A DNA stretch of 64,000 nt from NCBI RefSeq assembly GCF_000255295.1, contig NC_017030.1, forward strand, positions 3,782,001-3,846,000. Direction: 5' to 3'. The translations under genes were made by a program, and so were the position numbers. Origin of the DNA: Corallococcus coralloides DSM 2259 (GTDB taxonomy: Bacteria; Myxococcota; Myxococcia; Myxococcales; Myxococcaceae). How positions within the stretch are numbered: position 1 is the stretch's first letter; each line of letters opens with the position of its first letter. The notes beneath the pieces are model-generated. The model was not told where the DNA came from, did no database searches, and saw nothing but the letters and a program-made list of their open reading frames with translations. Shown piece after piece: positions 1-8,881 of this stretch.

Positions 1-1193
1 GTGTGGAGGTGTCTCTCCAGGACATCGGGACCGAGGTCCAGAAGAACTTCGGGACGATGATGAAGGAGCAGGTTGGGGACGTCATCACGCGGCAACTGGG
101 CTCCGTCGAGAAGGCGGTGCGTGACATCGCGGCGGACCTCCAGCGCTCCATCTCGATGGGTTTCACGGCGGCCCTGCAACTGGAGATGGCCGGCGTTCGC
201 GCGCATCTGGACGCCATCCAGCAGGCGCTCGCGGGACAGCAGGAACATGACCTGGGGCGGATCCTCGAACAGCTTCGCGACACCGTGTCCGGTGGCTTCC
301 ATACCCAGTCCCAGGACATGGCCCGCCAGATGGCGGGGCTCGTGGAGGTCCTGCCCCGGCTGGAACAACAGTTCGAGGTGATGACACAGACCCTGGGCAG
401 CCATGCGCGGCAGTGGGGCAGCGAGAACCAACGCGCCGTCGAGGCGCTGGGCGAAAAGGTGTCCGAGTTGGTGGGGAGCTTCGACGGCGTCCGGGACAGG
501 CTGGAGGGCAGCGGTTCCAACATCGCGAGCAGTTTCAAGGACGTGCTCACCGGCCTGCGGGAAAGCTCCAGCGAGATGGTTCGCCTCGCGGCTCAGGCTT
601 CCCTGAACATGCAGTCGAACTCCGTGCAGCAGTCCGGCGTCCTTCGCAATCAGATGGAGGAACTCCGCGTCCGGTCCGAATCGGACATGGGGCAGTTCCA
701 GGCCCAGTCGCAGGAGTTCGTCAAGGTCATGAGGGAGACGCAGGACGGACTTCGCACCGTGACGAAGCAGATGAGCGACACCGCGGACAAGCTGGCTGCC
801 GCCTCCCGAGGCGTGGGGGAGTCCCATCACAAGGCGGGCGCGGTCTCCGCGAAGATGGATGAAGTGGCTCAGCGGTTGATGGATACGGCCAATGCCTTCC
901 AGCGGCTGTCCCAGGAGCGCTCGAACGTGGTGCGGCAGGAGCAGACGCTCCTCAATGCCCAACGTGAGGCCGTGGACCGGGTGGGCCCGGTGCTCAATGC
1001 CTTGACCAAGACCTATGAGGACTCCGTCAGCCGGCAGGCCCAGATCCTGAGCAGCCAGTGGACGGAGGTCATGCACCGGCTCGACTCCGTGGTGGATCGC
1101 TCCTCAGGAGAGCTCGTCCAGGGCGTGGATGACCTCACCGAGACAGTGCAGCAGCTCAAGGAGACCTTGAGGCAGCAGGTGGCGCGGCGATGA
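1..1193 (+). CDS. zorA: ZorA C-terminal tail (Zorya anti-phage motor), 5' partial
   Basis: The window opens inside this gene. The readable frame runs from base 3 to a TGA at 1191-1193, about 396 residues. The visible part is almost entirely amphipathic helix: long, Gln/Glu/Arg/Ser-rich, with no membrane segment and no cysteine, as expected for a coiled-coil tail. In Zorya systems ZorA has an N-terminal MotA/ExbB-like channel followed by a long cytoplasmic helical tail. I infer that the channel part lies upstream of base 1. The assignment rests mainly on the next two genes: it shares an ATGA start/stop overlap with a MotB/OmpA-like zorB, followed by a zorC-like gene. The GTG at base 3 could be called as a start, but a stand-alone coiled-coil protein here is less likely than truncation by the window edge. 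Another coiled-coil (MCP-like) protein cannot be excluded from this part alone. Confidence 0.65.
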   Translation, partial: VEVSLQDIGTEVQKNFGTMMKEQVGDVITRQLGSVEKAVRDIAADLQRSISMGFTAALQLEMAGVRAHLDAIQQALAGQQEHDLGRILEQLRDTVSGGFHTQSQDMARQMAGLVEVLPRLEQQFEVMTQTLGSHARQWGSENQRAVEALGEKVSELVGSFDGVRDRLEGSGSNIASSFKDVLTGLRESSSEMVRLAAQASLNMQSNSVQQSGVLRNQMEELRVRSESDMGQFQAQSQEFVKVMRETQDGLRTVTKQMSDTADKLAAASRGVGESHHKAGAVSAKMDEVAQRLMDTANAFQRLSQERSNVVRQEQTLLNAQREAVDRVGPVLNALTKTYEDSVSRQAQILSSQWTEVMHRLDSVVDRSSGELVQGVDDLTETVQQLKETLRQQVARR

Positions 1194-1924
1194 GTTCCTC
1201 GGGCGAAAGCAGTGACAGGTCGCTCGCGGACCTGATGGCGGGTGTAGCAGTGGTCTTCCTTCTCCTGGCCGTCATCTTCATCCTCGAAGCGCGCAAGCAG
1301 CGCGAGGAAGCCATCCGGGAGAAGGAGGTCGCCATCGGCAAGGTGGACTCCCAGAAGGACGGGGTGCAGGCCTCGCTGGTGTCACTGCGGGAGGACCTCG
1401 TCGTCCTGAACGCGGACCTGGACGGAGGTTTCATTGCGCTGAGTGGGTTGGACGGCGGAGTGAACGCACTGGAGATCGAGTTCAAGAACCTCCAGTTCGG
1501 CCTGGGAGAGTGCCGCACCCCTCCTGCATACGTGGAGCAGTTCCAGCAAGGCGCGGTTCCCCTCATCCATCGGGTCTGCGTGGCCGTGGATGCCATGCGT
1601 GACGCCGGGGCCGAGCCGTCCATCATCCTCGAAGGCCACACGGACGACCGCCCATTCCTGGGAACGAGCGGCGAGTGCGGCGTGCGCAATGGGGTTGCCC
1701 GCTTCAGCTTCGAGAACAACGTCCGGGCCAGCGCGTCCCGTGCGCAGGAGGTGTTCTTCACGGTGCGGGACCAGCTCAAGGATGCTGGCTACGAGCGGGA
1801 CTGCCTGGATGCGAACTTCGTGGTTTCGGGGCGGGGCCAGACCGCGCCCCGGCCCGGGACGGCCGGAAGTGAACCGTCCAACCGCCGGCTCGTGCTTCGC
1901 GTTCGCGGCGACTTGAGGTTGTAG
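1190..1924 (+). CDS. zorB: ZorB, MotB/OmpA-like stator partner of Zorya
   Basis: A 244-residue inner-membrane protein. There is one transmembrane helix at about residues 14-32, with an acidic residue (Asp14, in SLADLMAG) at its cytoplasmic edge where MotB/ZorB proteins carry the ion-conducting Asp. A charged coiled linker follows at about 34-95. A C-terminal OmpA/MotB peptidoglycan-binding domain spans about 110-240, with the motifs EGHTDD, a RASASRAQEV helix, SGRGQTAPRP and NRRLVLRVR. Family knowledge: ZorA5B2 forms a proton-driven motor anchored to peptidoglycan that senses phage entry. The ATG overlaps the zorA stop (ATGA at 1190-1193), and zorC starts 10 nt after this stop, so the three genes are one operon. 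An ordinary flagellar or gliding MotB is less likely given the neighbours. Confidence 0.8.
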   Translation: MSSSGESSDRSLADLMAGVAVVFLLLAVIFILEARKQREEAIREKEVAIGKVDSQKDGVQASLVSLREDLVVLNADLDGGFIALSGLDGGVNALEIEFKNLQFGLGECRTPPAYVEQFQQGAVPLIHRVCVAVDAMRDAGAEPSIILEGHTDDRPFLGTSGECGVRNGVARFSFENNVRASASRAQEVFFTVRDQLKDAGYERDCLDANFVVSGRGQTAPRPGTAGSEPSNRRLVLRVRGDLRL

Positions 1925-1934
1925 CGGGGGCTCC

Positions 1935-3329
1935 ATGGGACTGGACGACTGGCTCGATGAGATGGGCGAACGGCAGAAGGTCGTCCTGGCCGGGCTCGGG
2001 ACGTTCCAGCAGCAGGTGGAAGAGGGGATGCAGCAGCTCTTCCTCCGCGTGGAGACGGCCCAGCAGCGTGCGGATGACCGTGAGCCCGACCGCCTTGCCA
2101 GGATGCGGCAGACGCTGGACGTCGCGGCGGTGCTCAAGAAGCTGCATGCGCGGGACTTCGCCAGCCTGACGCGACGGGAGCGACGCGCGGTGCCAGGCCT
2201 GTGGCGTGAGGTGGGCCCGAAAGACATGGCCTGGTTCCTCACCCTGAGCCCGGACAGCCTGCCTCGGTTGGTGCGGCAGCGGCTCCGAGACTGGAGCTCA
2301 TCCGAGGACGCCGCTTCTCAACGCGAGTGGGCGAAGCTGGTGGGACAGCGGCCCCTGGAGAAGAGCGCGGTGCGGTGGGCGCTTCCCATGTCCGTCGAAG
2401 AGGCATTGGGCCCTGATGGGCCTGGCACGTTGGCGAAGCATTGGCTGGCCCATCCCCTGGTGGATGTGGTCGAGATGCTCAAGAACTCCGGTCTCAAGCC
2501 CGGAAACTCCTACGCGGGGCACGTCATCGCGAGGTACCTGCTGCGGCGGCTTCAATCCCGTCAGGACGTGGCGGAGGGATTGAAGTTCCTGGTGGATGAG
2601 CCCCTGGGGCGGTCGTGGATGCCGCACAACAACACGGATGATGTCGCGGTTTCGGCTCCGCTGGAGGCCCGTGTCGCGGTAGTCGCCGCCACCTTGGCGT
2701 GCTGGGGGAATGGCCAGGTTGCGTCCGACGTCCGGGGCCGGATCGAGGAACGGCTGATCGCCAGGGACAGTGTCTTCGGGGATCCCAGGCTGACGACCTT
2801 GAGCAAGGCGTGGCAGGCCGTGCGTGTGTTGGGGGAGGCGGCGTTCGATGAGTTCCTGGCTGCGCTCATCCAGCAGGATCTGGAGTTCTTCTTCGAGCGC
2901 GCGATGCACGAACAGGACCGGCGGAAGTTCTGGTTGAACTACCTGGGCGCCATCCGCCGGACGACCTGCTGGCTGGACTCCGTGACGTATGACGTCCTGC
3001 ACTCGAAGTTCGCGACGCTGCCCGTAGAACAGCAAGCCGCGTTCCGACGGGCCAAGCGGCTTCCGCAGGGCGATGTCAGTGCGTTCGAGTTGTCCTTCGA
3101 AAGATATGTGGTGGTGGAGTTCTCAAGGACTGGAAACGCCACCTACATCTACGAGCACGGAGAATCGACGCAGGTTCTGAAGCGCGCGGTCGTTGAACAC
3201 GCAAGCCATTTCAAGCACAGGGGCGCGACACGGCTGATCCACACGCCTGGGTGGCAGCTCCGCTTCGAGCAGGCGCTGCTGGATCTGGGAATCGCGAAGG
3301 ACCGCCGTGTGAAACGCAACATGCGCTGA
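1935..3329 (+). CDS. zorC: ZorC-like EH-signature-domain protein
   Basis: A 464-residue soluble protein. The first 60 residues are helical and Gln-rich. The C-terminal third (about 310-455) reads like the EH_Signature domain found in ZorC. It has a DRRKFWLNYL stretch, then VVVEFSRTGNATYIYE with a Glu near residue 395, a His-rich segment (VEHASHFKHRG) near 420, and a closing GWQLRFEQALLDLGI. In type I Zorya, ZorC works with the ZorD Snf2-type nuclease-helicase as the cytoplasmic effector. It seems somewhat shorter than the E. coli protein as I remember it. No zorD follows: the next gene on this strand is the RNA-end-processing protein at 3444. The family call comes from motif memory and should be tested by a profile search. 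Confidence 0.65.
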   Translation: MGLDDWLDEMGERQKVVLAGLGTFQQQVEEGMQQLFLRVETAQQRADDREPDRLARMRQTLDVAAVLKKLHARDFASLTRRERRAVPGLWREVGPKDMAWFLTLSPDSLPRLVRQRLRDWSSSEDAASQREWAKLVGQRPLEKSAVRWALPMSVEEALGPDGPGTLAKHWLAHPLVDVVEMLKNSGLKPGNSYAGHVIARYLLRRLQSRQDVAEGLKFLVDEPLGRSWMPHNNTDDVAVSAPLEARVAVVAATLACWGNGQVASDVRGRIEERLIARDSVFGDPRLTTLSKAWQAVRVLGEAAFDEFLAALIQQDLEFFFERAMHEQDRRKFWLNYLGAIRRTTCWLDSVTYDVLHSKFATLPVEQQAAFRRAKRLPQGDVSAFELSFERYVVVEFSRTGNATYIYEHGESTQVLKRAVVEHASHFKHRGATRLIHTPGWQLRFEQALLDLGIAKDRRVKRNMR

Positions 3330-3443
3330 GCCGCCGGCCCTTGTGATGGTGAGTGTCAGGCGGACTCACGCCGTCGCGTCAGCGCGTCGCGTGCGCGGCC
3401 CATCTTGGCGTGCCTTCCAGTACCCTTCGCCAAGAGCACTGCC

Positions 3444-6400
3444 ATGTCCCAGGAACGCTTCACGACCAGCCGCGAGGTGTATCACCGGATCCGGTGGGAC
3501 TCGCGGCATGACGCCCGCGAGTTCGTCGTTGGTTACGATGCGCATCGCGGCGCGATGGAGGAGATGCCCTTCGAGGCCTTCATCCCCGACGGCGAGATTC
3601 CGTGGCACCGCGTCTGGTACTTCAAGCGCGGACCCCAGGTGGTGTGGGACCGCAAGGCGCGCATCGACCTGCTGAGCAACACCCGGCCCGTGGAGGAGCC
3701 CGCGCTTTCTCCACCCATCACGGTGCCGGGTTTCACGCCCTTGCCCGCATGGAGGTACGACGCGCGCCTGGGAGCGTGGACCCAGGCCTCTCGTGATCCG
3801 GGCCATGCGCTTCCCGCCGTGGCGCCGCTCACCGTCGCCACCTTCAACGTCCTCTTCGACCTGTACGACGCGGAGTTGCTGGCGACCGAGCGGAGGACTC
3901 CGGCGACGCTCGCGCTGCTCCGTGAGACCCACGCGGACGTCATCGCTCTGCAGGAAGTCACCCCGTCGTTCCTCAAAGCCCTGCTCGCGGAACCGTGGGT
4001 GCGTGAGCACTACTGGCTGTCGGACGGTCCCAGTGCGCAGACGGTCACTCCCTACGGGCAGGTGCTCCTGTCGCGTGTGCCGCTTGCCTCCGTGTGGCAG
4101 CGCGTCTTCTCCCGCGACAAGCGCATCATCACCGCCGAGCTGCACCTCTCGGGCGGCACGTTGTGGGTGGCCACACCGCACCTGACGAGCGACCGGGACG
4201 CGTCTGGCGCCTCCGCGCGCGCCGTGCAGGTCGAGGCCCTCCTCGAATGGGCCCGCGTGCTCGGGTCCACGAGCGATACCGAGGCGCCGGACCTGGTGCT
4301 GGCCGGTGACTTCAACTTCGGCGACGGTGCTCCAGAAGCGGAGTCCTTCGCGCGCGCCGGCTTCGTGGATGCGTGGTCCACGCTGAGAGCTTCGGAAGCG
4401 GGGGAGACGTTCAACCCCCGGTTGAACAGTCTGGCTGCGCTCACCACTGTCGCGGGAGCGCTCCGGCGGTTGGACCGGGTGCTGGTGGCGTCTTCTTCGG
4501 ACCGGCTCGCTCCTGAGTCCGTGGAGCTCTTCGGCGAAGCGCCCCTGGCGGGGCCGCCCGGGCCCACCGGGCAGGCCCTCTTCGCTTCGGATCACTTCGG
4601 TCTGCGCTGCGTCCTGCGGCGTGAAGCGGTCGCATCGTCCGAGGGACTCACCGCACGCTCCTCCACGGCCCTGGTCCACCACACGGCCCTGGTGCTCATC
4701 CCTCCTGACGATGTCTGGGGCCCCATCCAGGCGCTGCGCAAGAAGCACGACGCGAAGTTCCAGCGGTGGATGCCTCACATCACGCTGCTGTATCCCTTCG
4801 TTCCGGAAGAGGACTTCGAGACGGCGGAAGCCATCCTCATGGATGCGCTCCAGGGCTTCGAACCCTTCGACGTGACGCTCTCCGCGTTCGGCCACTTCGA
4901 GCACCGTGCCAATGCGACAGCATGGCTCCGCCCTGATGATCAGCCCTCCGGCGCACTGGCGGCCCTGCACGCGAAGCTCGTGGCGGCCCTGCCTGAATGC
5001 GCCTCGTCCGCCCACGGTGGCTTCACGCCCCACCTCTCCGTGGGACAGCTCCCGCTCTCCGCGGACATCGCCCGCATGCTCGCCGAGTGGCAGCGTGCAT
5101 GGCGGCCGCTCAAGTTCCGCGCGGGCGAGCTCTGCCTCATCCGGAGGAAGGGGGACACGCCCTTCGAGGTCATCCGGCGCATTCCGCTGGCCCAGGCGCC
5201 CCGCGCAATCCCAGAGCACGAGGATGCTCCGCTGCGCGAGGCACTGGCCTCCATCGGCGCCGTCGAATCACACGAAGGGCACGCCGCCAGGACCGCGGCG
5301 GTGGAGCAACTGCGCCAGCATTGCGAACGCATCGGCGCCACGCTGCATCCCTATGGCTCCTATCTCCTGGGCACGGATGGCGCGGGCAGTGACGTGGACG
5401 CGGTCGCCATCGGACCGGCTGAGCTGTCCCGCGATGCCTTCGCTCAATCGCTCCTCCAGGCGCTGGCACCGGGCTCGGCCCGCTACGTGGCGGACGCTGC
5501 CATCCCGCTGGTGAAGCTGACCCTCGGGGGCGTGAGCTTCGACCTGGCCTATGCGGGCCGTCCGGAGGGCGTACCTCCGGAGGATCCCCTCACGCTGCTC
5601 GGACTACACGGCGAGCAGCTCGACCCCGCCGGTCTCCGCGCCGTGTTGGGCCTGGCGGACACGTTGGGCCTGATGGACGCCGTCGCGCGTGACGCCGCAC
5701 GGACCGAGCGGTTCCGGACCCTGCTGCGCGCGGTGAAGGCCTGGGCCCGGGCCCGGGGCATCTACTCGCACGCGCTGGGCTACCTCGGTGGACTGTCGTG
5801 GACGCTGCTCGCGGCCTGGGCCTGCACCCGCGCGACTCCGGACGCCATGCGGTCCGACGCGGCGCTCCTTTCGCACTTCTTCGGCACCTTCGCTGCCTGG
5901 CCGTGGCCCCAGCCGGTGACGCTCACTCCCGAAACGGCGCGCTACCGGCCCGAAGGCAAGCGCGACCTCCTGCCCGTCATCGCCCCCGCGCTCCCGGCTC
6001 GAAACACCGCGCGCAATGTGTCCCGGTCCACCTACCGCGTCATCCGGGAGGAGCTGCTCCGGGCCCGCGAACTGGTGGCCAGGGCCCGCTCCTCCCGCGC
6101 GCCTTCCTCCTGGGCGGCGCTCTTCCAGCCCCTGAGCGCCCACGAGACCTCCCCGGCCGCGTTGCGCCTGTCCGTCGACGCGCCCACCGCCGAGGACCGC
6201 GAGGTCGTCGCGGGGTGGATCCTCGGACATGTCACGGCCCTGGTGTACCGGCTGGAAGGAGACCGGCGTCTCTCCGTGCGTCCCATGCAATCCGCACAGG
6301 CCTCGGGAACGCTGCTCATCGGTCTGGACGTGCGCGAGGCTCGGGACGCGGCTGCGTTGTCCTGGCATCCGTCCAGTCCGCTGTTCGCGGCCGTGGAGGC

Positions 6401-6509
6401 GTTCCGTGCGTCCTTCCAGGAGTGGACGCACCGCCCATCCGGCGCGGTGCTCCAGGTCGAGTGGGTGCGTGGCAATGACAGCTCACGGAGCGACGCACCC
6501 GTTTCGTAA
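3444..6509 (+). CDS. Four-domain RNA end-processing/repair protein (MJ1316 - EEP - 2H phosphoesterase - polyA polymerase-like)
   Basis: A 1021-residue multidomain protein. An upstream in-frame TTG at 3405 exists, but the ATG at 3444 directly precedes the first domain. Residues about 8-80 match the MJ1316/DUF504 fold (VYHRIRWDS, IPWHRVWYFKRG, VVWDRKARID). Residues about 130-395 are an endonuclease/exonuclease/phosphatase domain with TFNVLF, ALQEVTP, AGDFNF and a final SDHFGL. Residues about 410-580 are a 2H (2'-5' RNA ligase-like) phosphoesterase with its two HxT/S motifs, HITLLYPF (near 445) and HLSVGQL (near 530). Residues about 600-1000 are a nucleotidyltransferase with a GSYLLGTDGAGSDVDAVAIG motif and a polyA-polymerase-like central region (GYLGGLSWTLLAAW). 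Family knowledge: MJ1316 domains are predicted to recognise cyclic-phosphate RNA ends, 2H enzymes open them, and nucleotidyltransferases add nucleotides. I infer repair or tailing of cleaved RNA. It lies 114 nt after zorC on the same strand. Confidence 0.8.
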   Translation: MSQERFTTSREVYHRIRWDSRHDAREFVVGYDAHRGAMEEMPFEAFIPDGEIPWHRVWYFKRGPQVVWDRKARIDLLSNTRPVEEPALSPPITVPGFTPLPAWRYDARLGAWTQASRDPGHALPAVAPLTVATFNVLFDLYDAELLATERRTPATLALLRETHADVIALQEVTPSFLKALLAEPWVREHYWLSDGPSAQTVTPYGQVLLSRVPLASVWQRVFSRDKRIITAELHLSGGTLWVATPHLTSDRDASGASARAVQVEALLEWARVLGSTSDTEAPDLVLAGDFNFGDGAPEAESFARAGFVDAWSTLRASEAGETFNPRLNSLAALTTVAGALRRLDRVLVASSSDRLAPESVELFGEAPLAGPPGPTGQALFASDHFGLRCVLRREAVASSEGLTARSSTALVHHTALVLIPPDDVWGPIQALRKKHDAKFQRWMPHITLLYPFVPEEDFETAEAILMDALQGFEPFDVTLSAFGHFEHRANATAWLRPDDQPSGALAALHAKLVAALPECASSAHGGFTPHLSVGQLPLSADIARMLAEWQRAWRPLKFRAGELCLIRRKGDTPFEVIRRIPLAQAPRAIPEHEDAPLREALASIGAVESHEGHAARTAAVEQLRQHCERIGATLHPYGSYLLGTDGAGSDVDAVAIGPAELSRDAFAQSLLQALAPGSARYVADAAIPLVKLTLGGVSFDLAYAGRPEGVPPEDPLTLLGLHGEQLDPAGLRAVLGLADTLGLMDAVARDAARTERFRTLLRAVKAWARARGIYSHALGYLGGLSWTLLAAWACTRATPDAMRSDAALLSHFFGTFAAWPWPQPVTLTPETARYRPEGKRDLLPVIAPALPARNTARNVSRSTYRVIREELLRARELVARARSSRAPSSWAALFQPLSAHETSPAALRLSVDAPTAEDREVVAGWILGHVTALVYRLEGDRRLSVRPMQSAQASGTLLIGLDVREARDAAALSWHPSSPLFAAVEAFRASFQEWTHRPSGAVLQVEWVRGNDSSRSDAPVS

Positions 6510-6520
6510 AGCCTTGCGCG

Positions 6521-7702
6521 TCACTTCTGTCCCGCGAGCCACGAACCCCAGCGCACGATCCGCGTGCCGCCCTCCGGCTCGCGCTTGCCGCCCGTCACCA
6601 CGCGGTCGGTGCTGTTGGCGAGCGGCTGGAAGCGCGCCTCATACGGCAGGCCCGCGAGCCCCGGCGCCCATGGGTCGGCCGCGTAGGTATCGGAGAAGAC
6701 GCGCTGGGTGCCTTCGACGTCCTCGTTGCTCTGGGTGATGAGCGCGGGCACTTCGTGGCCCTCCGCGCTGAACGTGCCCCGACTGCCATTGGCCGCCGCG
6801 GCAGGCGGCCAGTCCTCCGTGAACACCACCTCCGAAGGCAGCCCCATCAGCAGCTCCTCCAGGGGCTCCGGCTCGGCCTGCGAGAAGTCGGAGCAGGGGG
6901 CGGCATTGGCGTCGACAGGGCCCTCGGCGCGCAGGAGGTAGCCACGCTCCGCGGTGAAGCACACGCGCTGCACGCCGGGCGCGGGACCCACGTCCACGTA
7001 TCGCTCGTAGTACGCGCCCGGGCCCAGGGGCCGCTCCATCGAGGGTACCGGGGCGCTGGCATCGGCCGAGCCCTCGCGGACCTCTTGCAGCTTCAGCTGG
7101 TATCCGCCCGGCACGCGGAAGCCGGCGGACTCCGTGCTCGCTTCAATCAGGCCACGGGCGAGGTACAGCGGGCCCGGCGCGTTGGCGTACACGCGCGTGC
7201 GCAGGGGGCCGTCGAAGGAGCGCTGGTCGCTGACGTAGCGCACGGCCTCCCAGGTGCGGCCCGCGCTGGAGGAGACCTCGGCGGTGGCCGTGCCTCCGCG
7301 CGGCACGTCGAGCGGGCGTGACACGTCCGCGCGCACGGGGATGATCAGGTCCTGCGCCAGCCGCACCTGCGACAGCGGCCTGCCGCCTTCATCGCGGTAG
7401 GCCGCACGCACCCAGACCCAGGGTTGCTGCACGGCCACCACTTCCAGCGTCAGCTGCCCCTGGAGCGTGCGCGCGGTGCCGCCGCCACGAGGCTCGGGGC
7501 CCCGCGTCGCGCTGAAGGAATAGGTGACGCGGTCACCCACGCGAGCGCGCGCCCAGGCTTCGGCGGCCTGCACGGAGGCCGCGTCCTGAGACCGCGTGTC
7601 GGAGGCGGAGGGGCCGCTCGACTTCGTGCTCTCGCAGCCGGGGAGGAACGACAGGGCCGCACCCAACAGCGCGGCGAGGGGGAGGGAAGGGCGCATGGTC
7701 AT
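6521..7702 (-). CDS. Secreted lipoprotein of unknown function
   Basis: A 393-residue protein. The N-terminus has Arg, a Leu/Ala-rich hydrophobic segment and a lipobox ending LPGC, so it should be an outer-membrane or periplasmic lipoprotein. ATGs at 7702 and 7696 are both possible; neither has a clear Shine-Dalgarno site. The mature part starts with a Ser/Thr-rich linker, followed by beta-rich sequence in which VGDRVTYSFSATRG and later VTGGKREPEGGTRIVRWGSW can be read, without recognisable catalytic motifs. I do not recognise the family. It converges with the RNA-repair gene, leaving only 11 nt between the stops, and is divergent from the M57 protease gene at 8078. Confidence 0.7.
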   Translation of the reverse strand: MTMRPSLPLAALLGAALSFLPGCESTKSSGPSASDTRSQDAASVQAAEAWARARVGDRVTYSFSATRGPEPRGGGTARTLQGQLTLEVVAVQQPWVWVRAAYRDEGGRPLSQVRLAQDLIIPVRADVSRPLDVPRGGTATAEVSSSAGRTWEAVRYVSDQRSFDGPLRTRVYANAPGPLYLARGLIEASTESAGFRVPGGYQLKLQEVREGSADASAPVPSMERPLGPGAYYERYVDVGPAPGVQRVCFTAERGYLLRAEGPVDANAAPCSDFSQAEPEPLEELLMGLPSEVVFTEDWPPAAAANGSRGTFSAEGHEVPALITQSNEDVEGTQRVFSDTYAADPWAPGLAGLPYEARFQPLANSTDRVVTGGKREPEGGTRIVRWGSWLAGQK

Positions 7703-8077
7703 GGGACGGGAAATACCGGGAGTGGATTCAATTCGCAGCTATCGCACGTTCTGTGCGTTTTTCCTGAATAGTGGGAGTAAATGCGACCCAGGGGAGGGTG
7801 GATGATGAAAAGACACCCCTGTCCGAAAATCAGTGAGTTGCGGGATGGCGAGTAAAAACCACGTCACAACAAGCACTTGCGACCCAAACCGTTACATGAC
7901 GTTACGCTCACATTCTTGGAAGCTGGAGTGCTAGCGCTCCAAGCAATTCAACAAAAGCCGGTTATTCCCTCTGAGGCGCGGTTGGCCCGGCAGTTGCTCA
8001 GTGGCTGGGCAAGCTGTCCGCGGCTGACGGGAAGGTCAGGCGGCAGCGGATCTCCCCCGAACGCAGAGGAACGACGA
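7703..8077. promoter_or_regulatory. 375-bp divergent intergenic region, relatively AT-rich, with an 18-bp near-palindrome
   Basis: This gap separates the leftward lipoprotein from the rightward M57 protease. The part at 7725-7930 is visibly more AT-rich than the surroundings, with short A/T runs around 7755-7765 and 7850-7860. At 7924-7941 there is an 18-bp near-perfect palindrome (tggagtgctagcgctcca; one G/T mismatch), about 135 bp upstream of the protease start. It could be an operator or an RNA hairpin in a long leader. A frame stays open from 7877 into the protease, but those residues lack a signal peptide, so I treat the stretch as non-coding. Confidence 0.5.
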
Positions 8078-8851
8078 ATGTTCAAGAAGGCGGCAGTCCT
8101 CGTGGCGAGCTGTGGTGCGATGCTGTCTGGCTGCGGTACCGACCTGGAGCAGGAGAACCAGGAGATCGTCTCCAACCTGGTCGAGGCCGGTTTCCCCGCG
8201 TCCGACATCATGGAGGCTGACGGTCAGGTGTACGTGGGCCGCGACGCGCACGTCACCCTGGAGGCTTCTCGCGAGATGCTCCAGCCCGCGACCAAGGAGA
8301 CCCAGGAGCAGTACCGCACGACGAACCTCGTCGCCTCGACCGTGACGAAGATCTGCGTCAACCCGACGTCCGGGTTCAACAGCTACTCCCGCCTGAGCCA
8401 GGGCCTGGATCTGGCGATCCAGAACTACAACCAGCGCGGTCTGAGCTTCACGATGGCGCGTGGCCCCACCACGGGCTGCAGCGCGAACATCACCGCGACG
8501 ACCATGTCCGGCGCCGGCGGCTCTGCGGGCTTCCCGTCGGGCGGCCGTCCCTACGGCACCATCAACATCGGCACCGGCCTGCAGAGCTACAGCGTGGACG
8601 TGAACGAGCACGTCATCACGCACGAGCTGGGTCACGCGATCGGCTTCCGTCACTCTGACTACTACAACCGCGCCATCAGCTGCGGCGGCGCCGCCAGCAA
8701 CGAGGGCACGGCGGGCGTGGGCGCCATCCTCATCTCCGGCACGCCGAGCACCGCGACGGTCGGCGGCTCCATCATGAACTCCTGCTTCCGCTCGACGGAG
8801 ACGGGTGAGTGGACCAGCTCCGACATCACCGCGCTGAACGCCCTCTACTAA
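8078..8851 (+). CDS. M57 (HEIGH-type) zinc metalloprotease lipoprotein, copy 1
   Basis: A 257-residue secreted lipoprotein. I chose the ATG at 8078 because it gives MFKKAAVLVASCGAMLSGCG, a signal peptide with a lipobox Cys, and because the paralogue at 9679 starts the same way. A short propeptide-like region (about 20-80) precedes the catalytic domain. The zinc site is HELGHAIGFRH (about residues 183-193), matching HExxHxxGxxH, and a later GSIMNS may supply the Met-turn. This fits the M57 family of myxobacterial peptidases. It is followed after a few bases by a serine protease and then by a second M57 gene, all on the same strand, suggesting a co-expressed protease set. A predatory or nutrient-scavenging role is inferred. 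Confidence 0.85.
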   Translation: MFKKAAVLVASCGAMLSGCGTDLEQENQEIVSNLVEAGFPASDIMEADGQVYVGRDAHVTLEASREMLQPATKETQEQYRTTNLVASTVTKICVNPTSGFNSYSRLSQGLDLAIQNYNQRGLSFTMARGPTTGCSANITATTMSGAGGSAGFPSGGRPYGTINIGTGLQSYSVDVNEHVITHELGHAIGFRHSDYYNRAISCGGAASNEGTAGVGAILISGTPSTATVGGSIMNSCFRSTETGEWTSSDITALNALY

Positions 8852-8881
8852 GCGATGGCGTTGCGACCCCTTGAGTCCTTC

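Noticed and set aside
1190..1924. Flagellar or gliding MotB
   Set aside because: No motA gene or gliding gene context; the overlap with a long-tail coiled-coil gene and the EH-domain gene after it fit Zorya better.
3366..5219. A 617-codon leftward open frame
   Set aside because: It is antisense to the RNA-repair gene, with low-complexity Arg/Gly/His composition and no domain.
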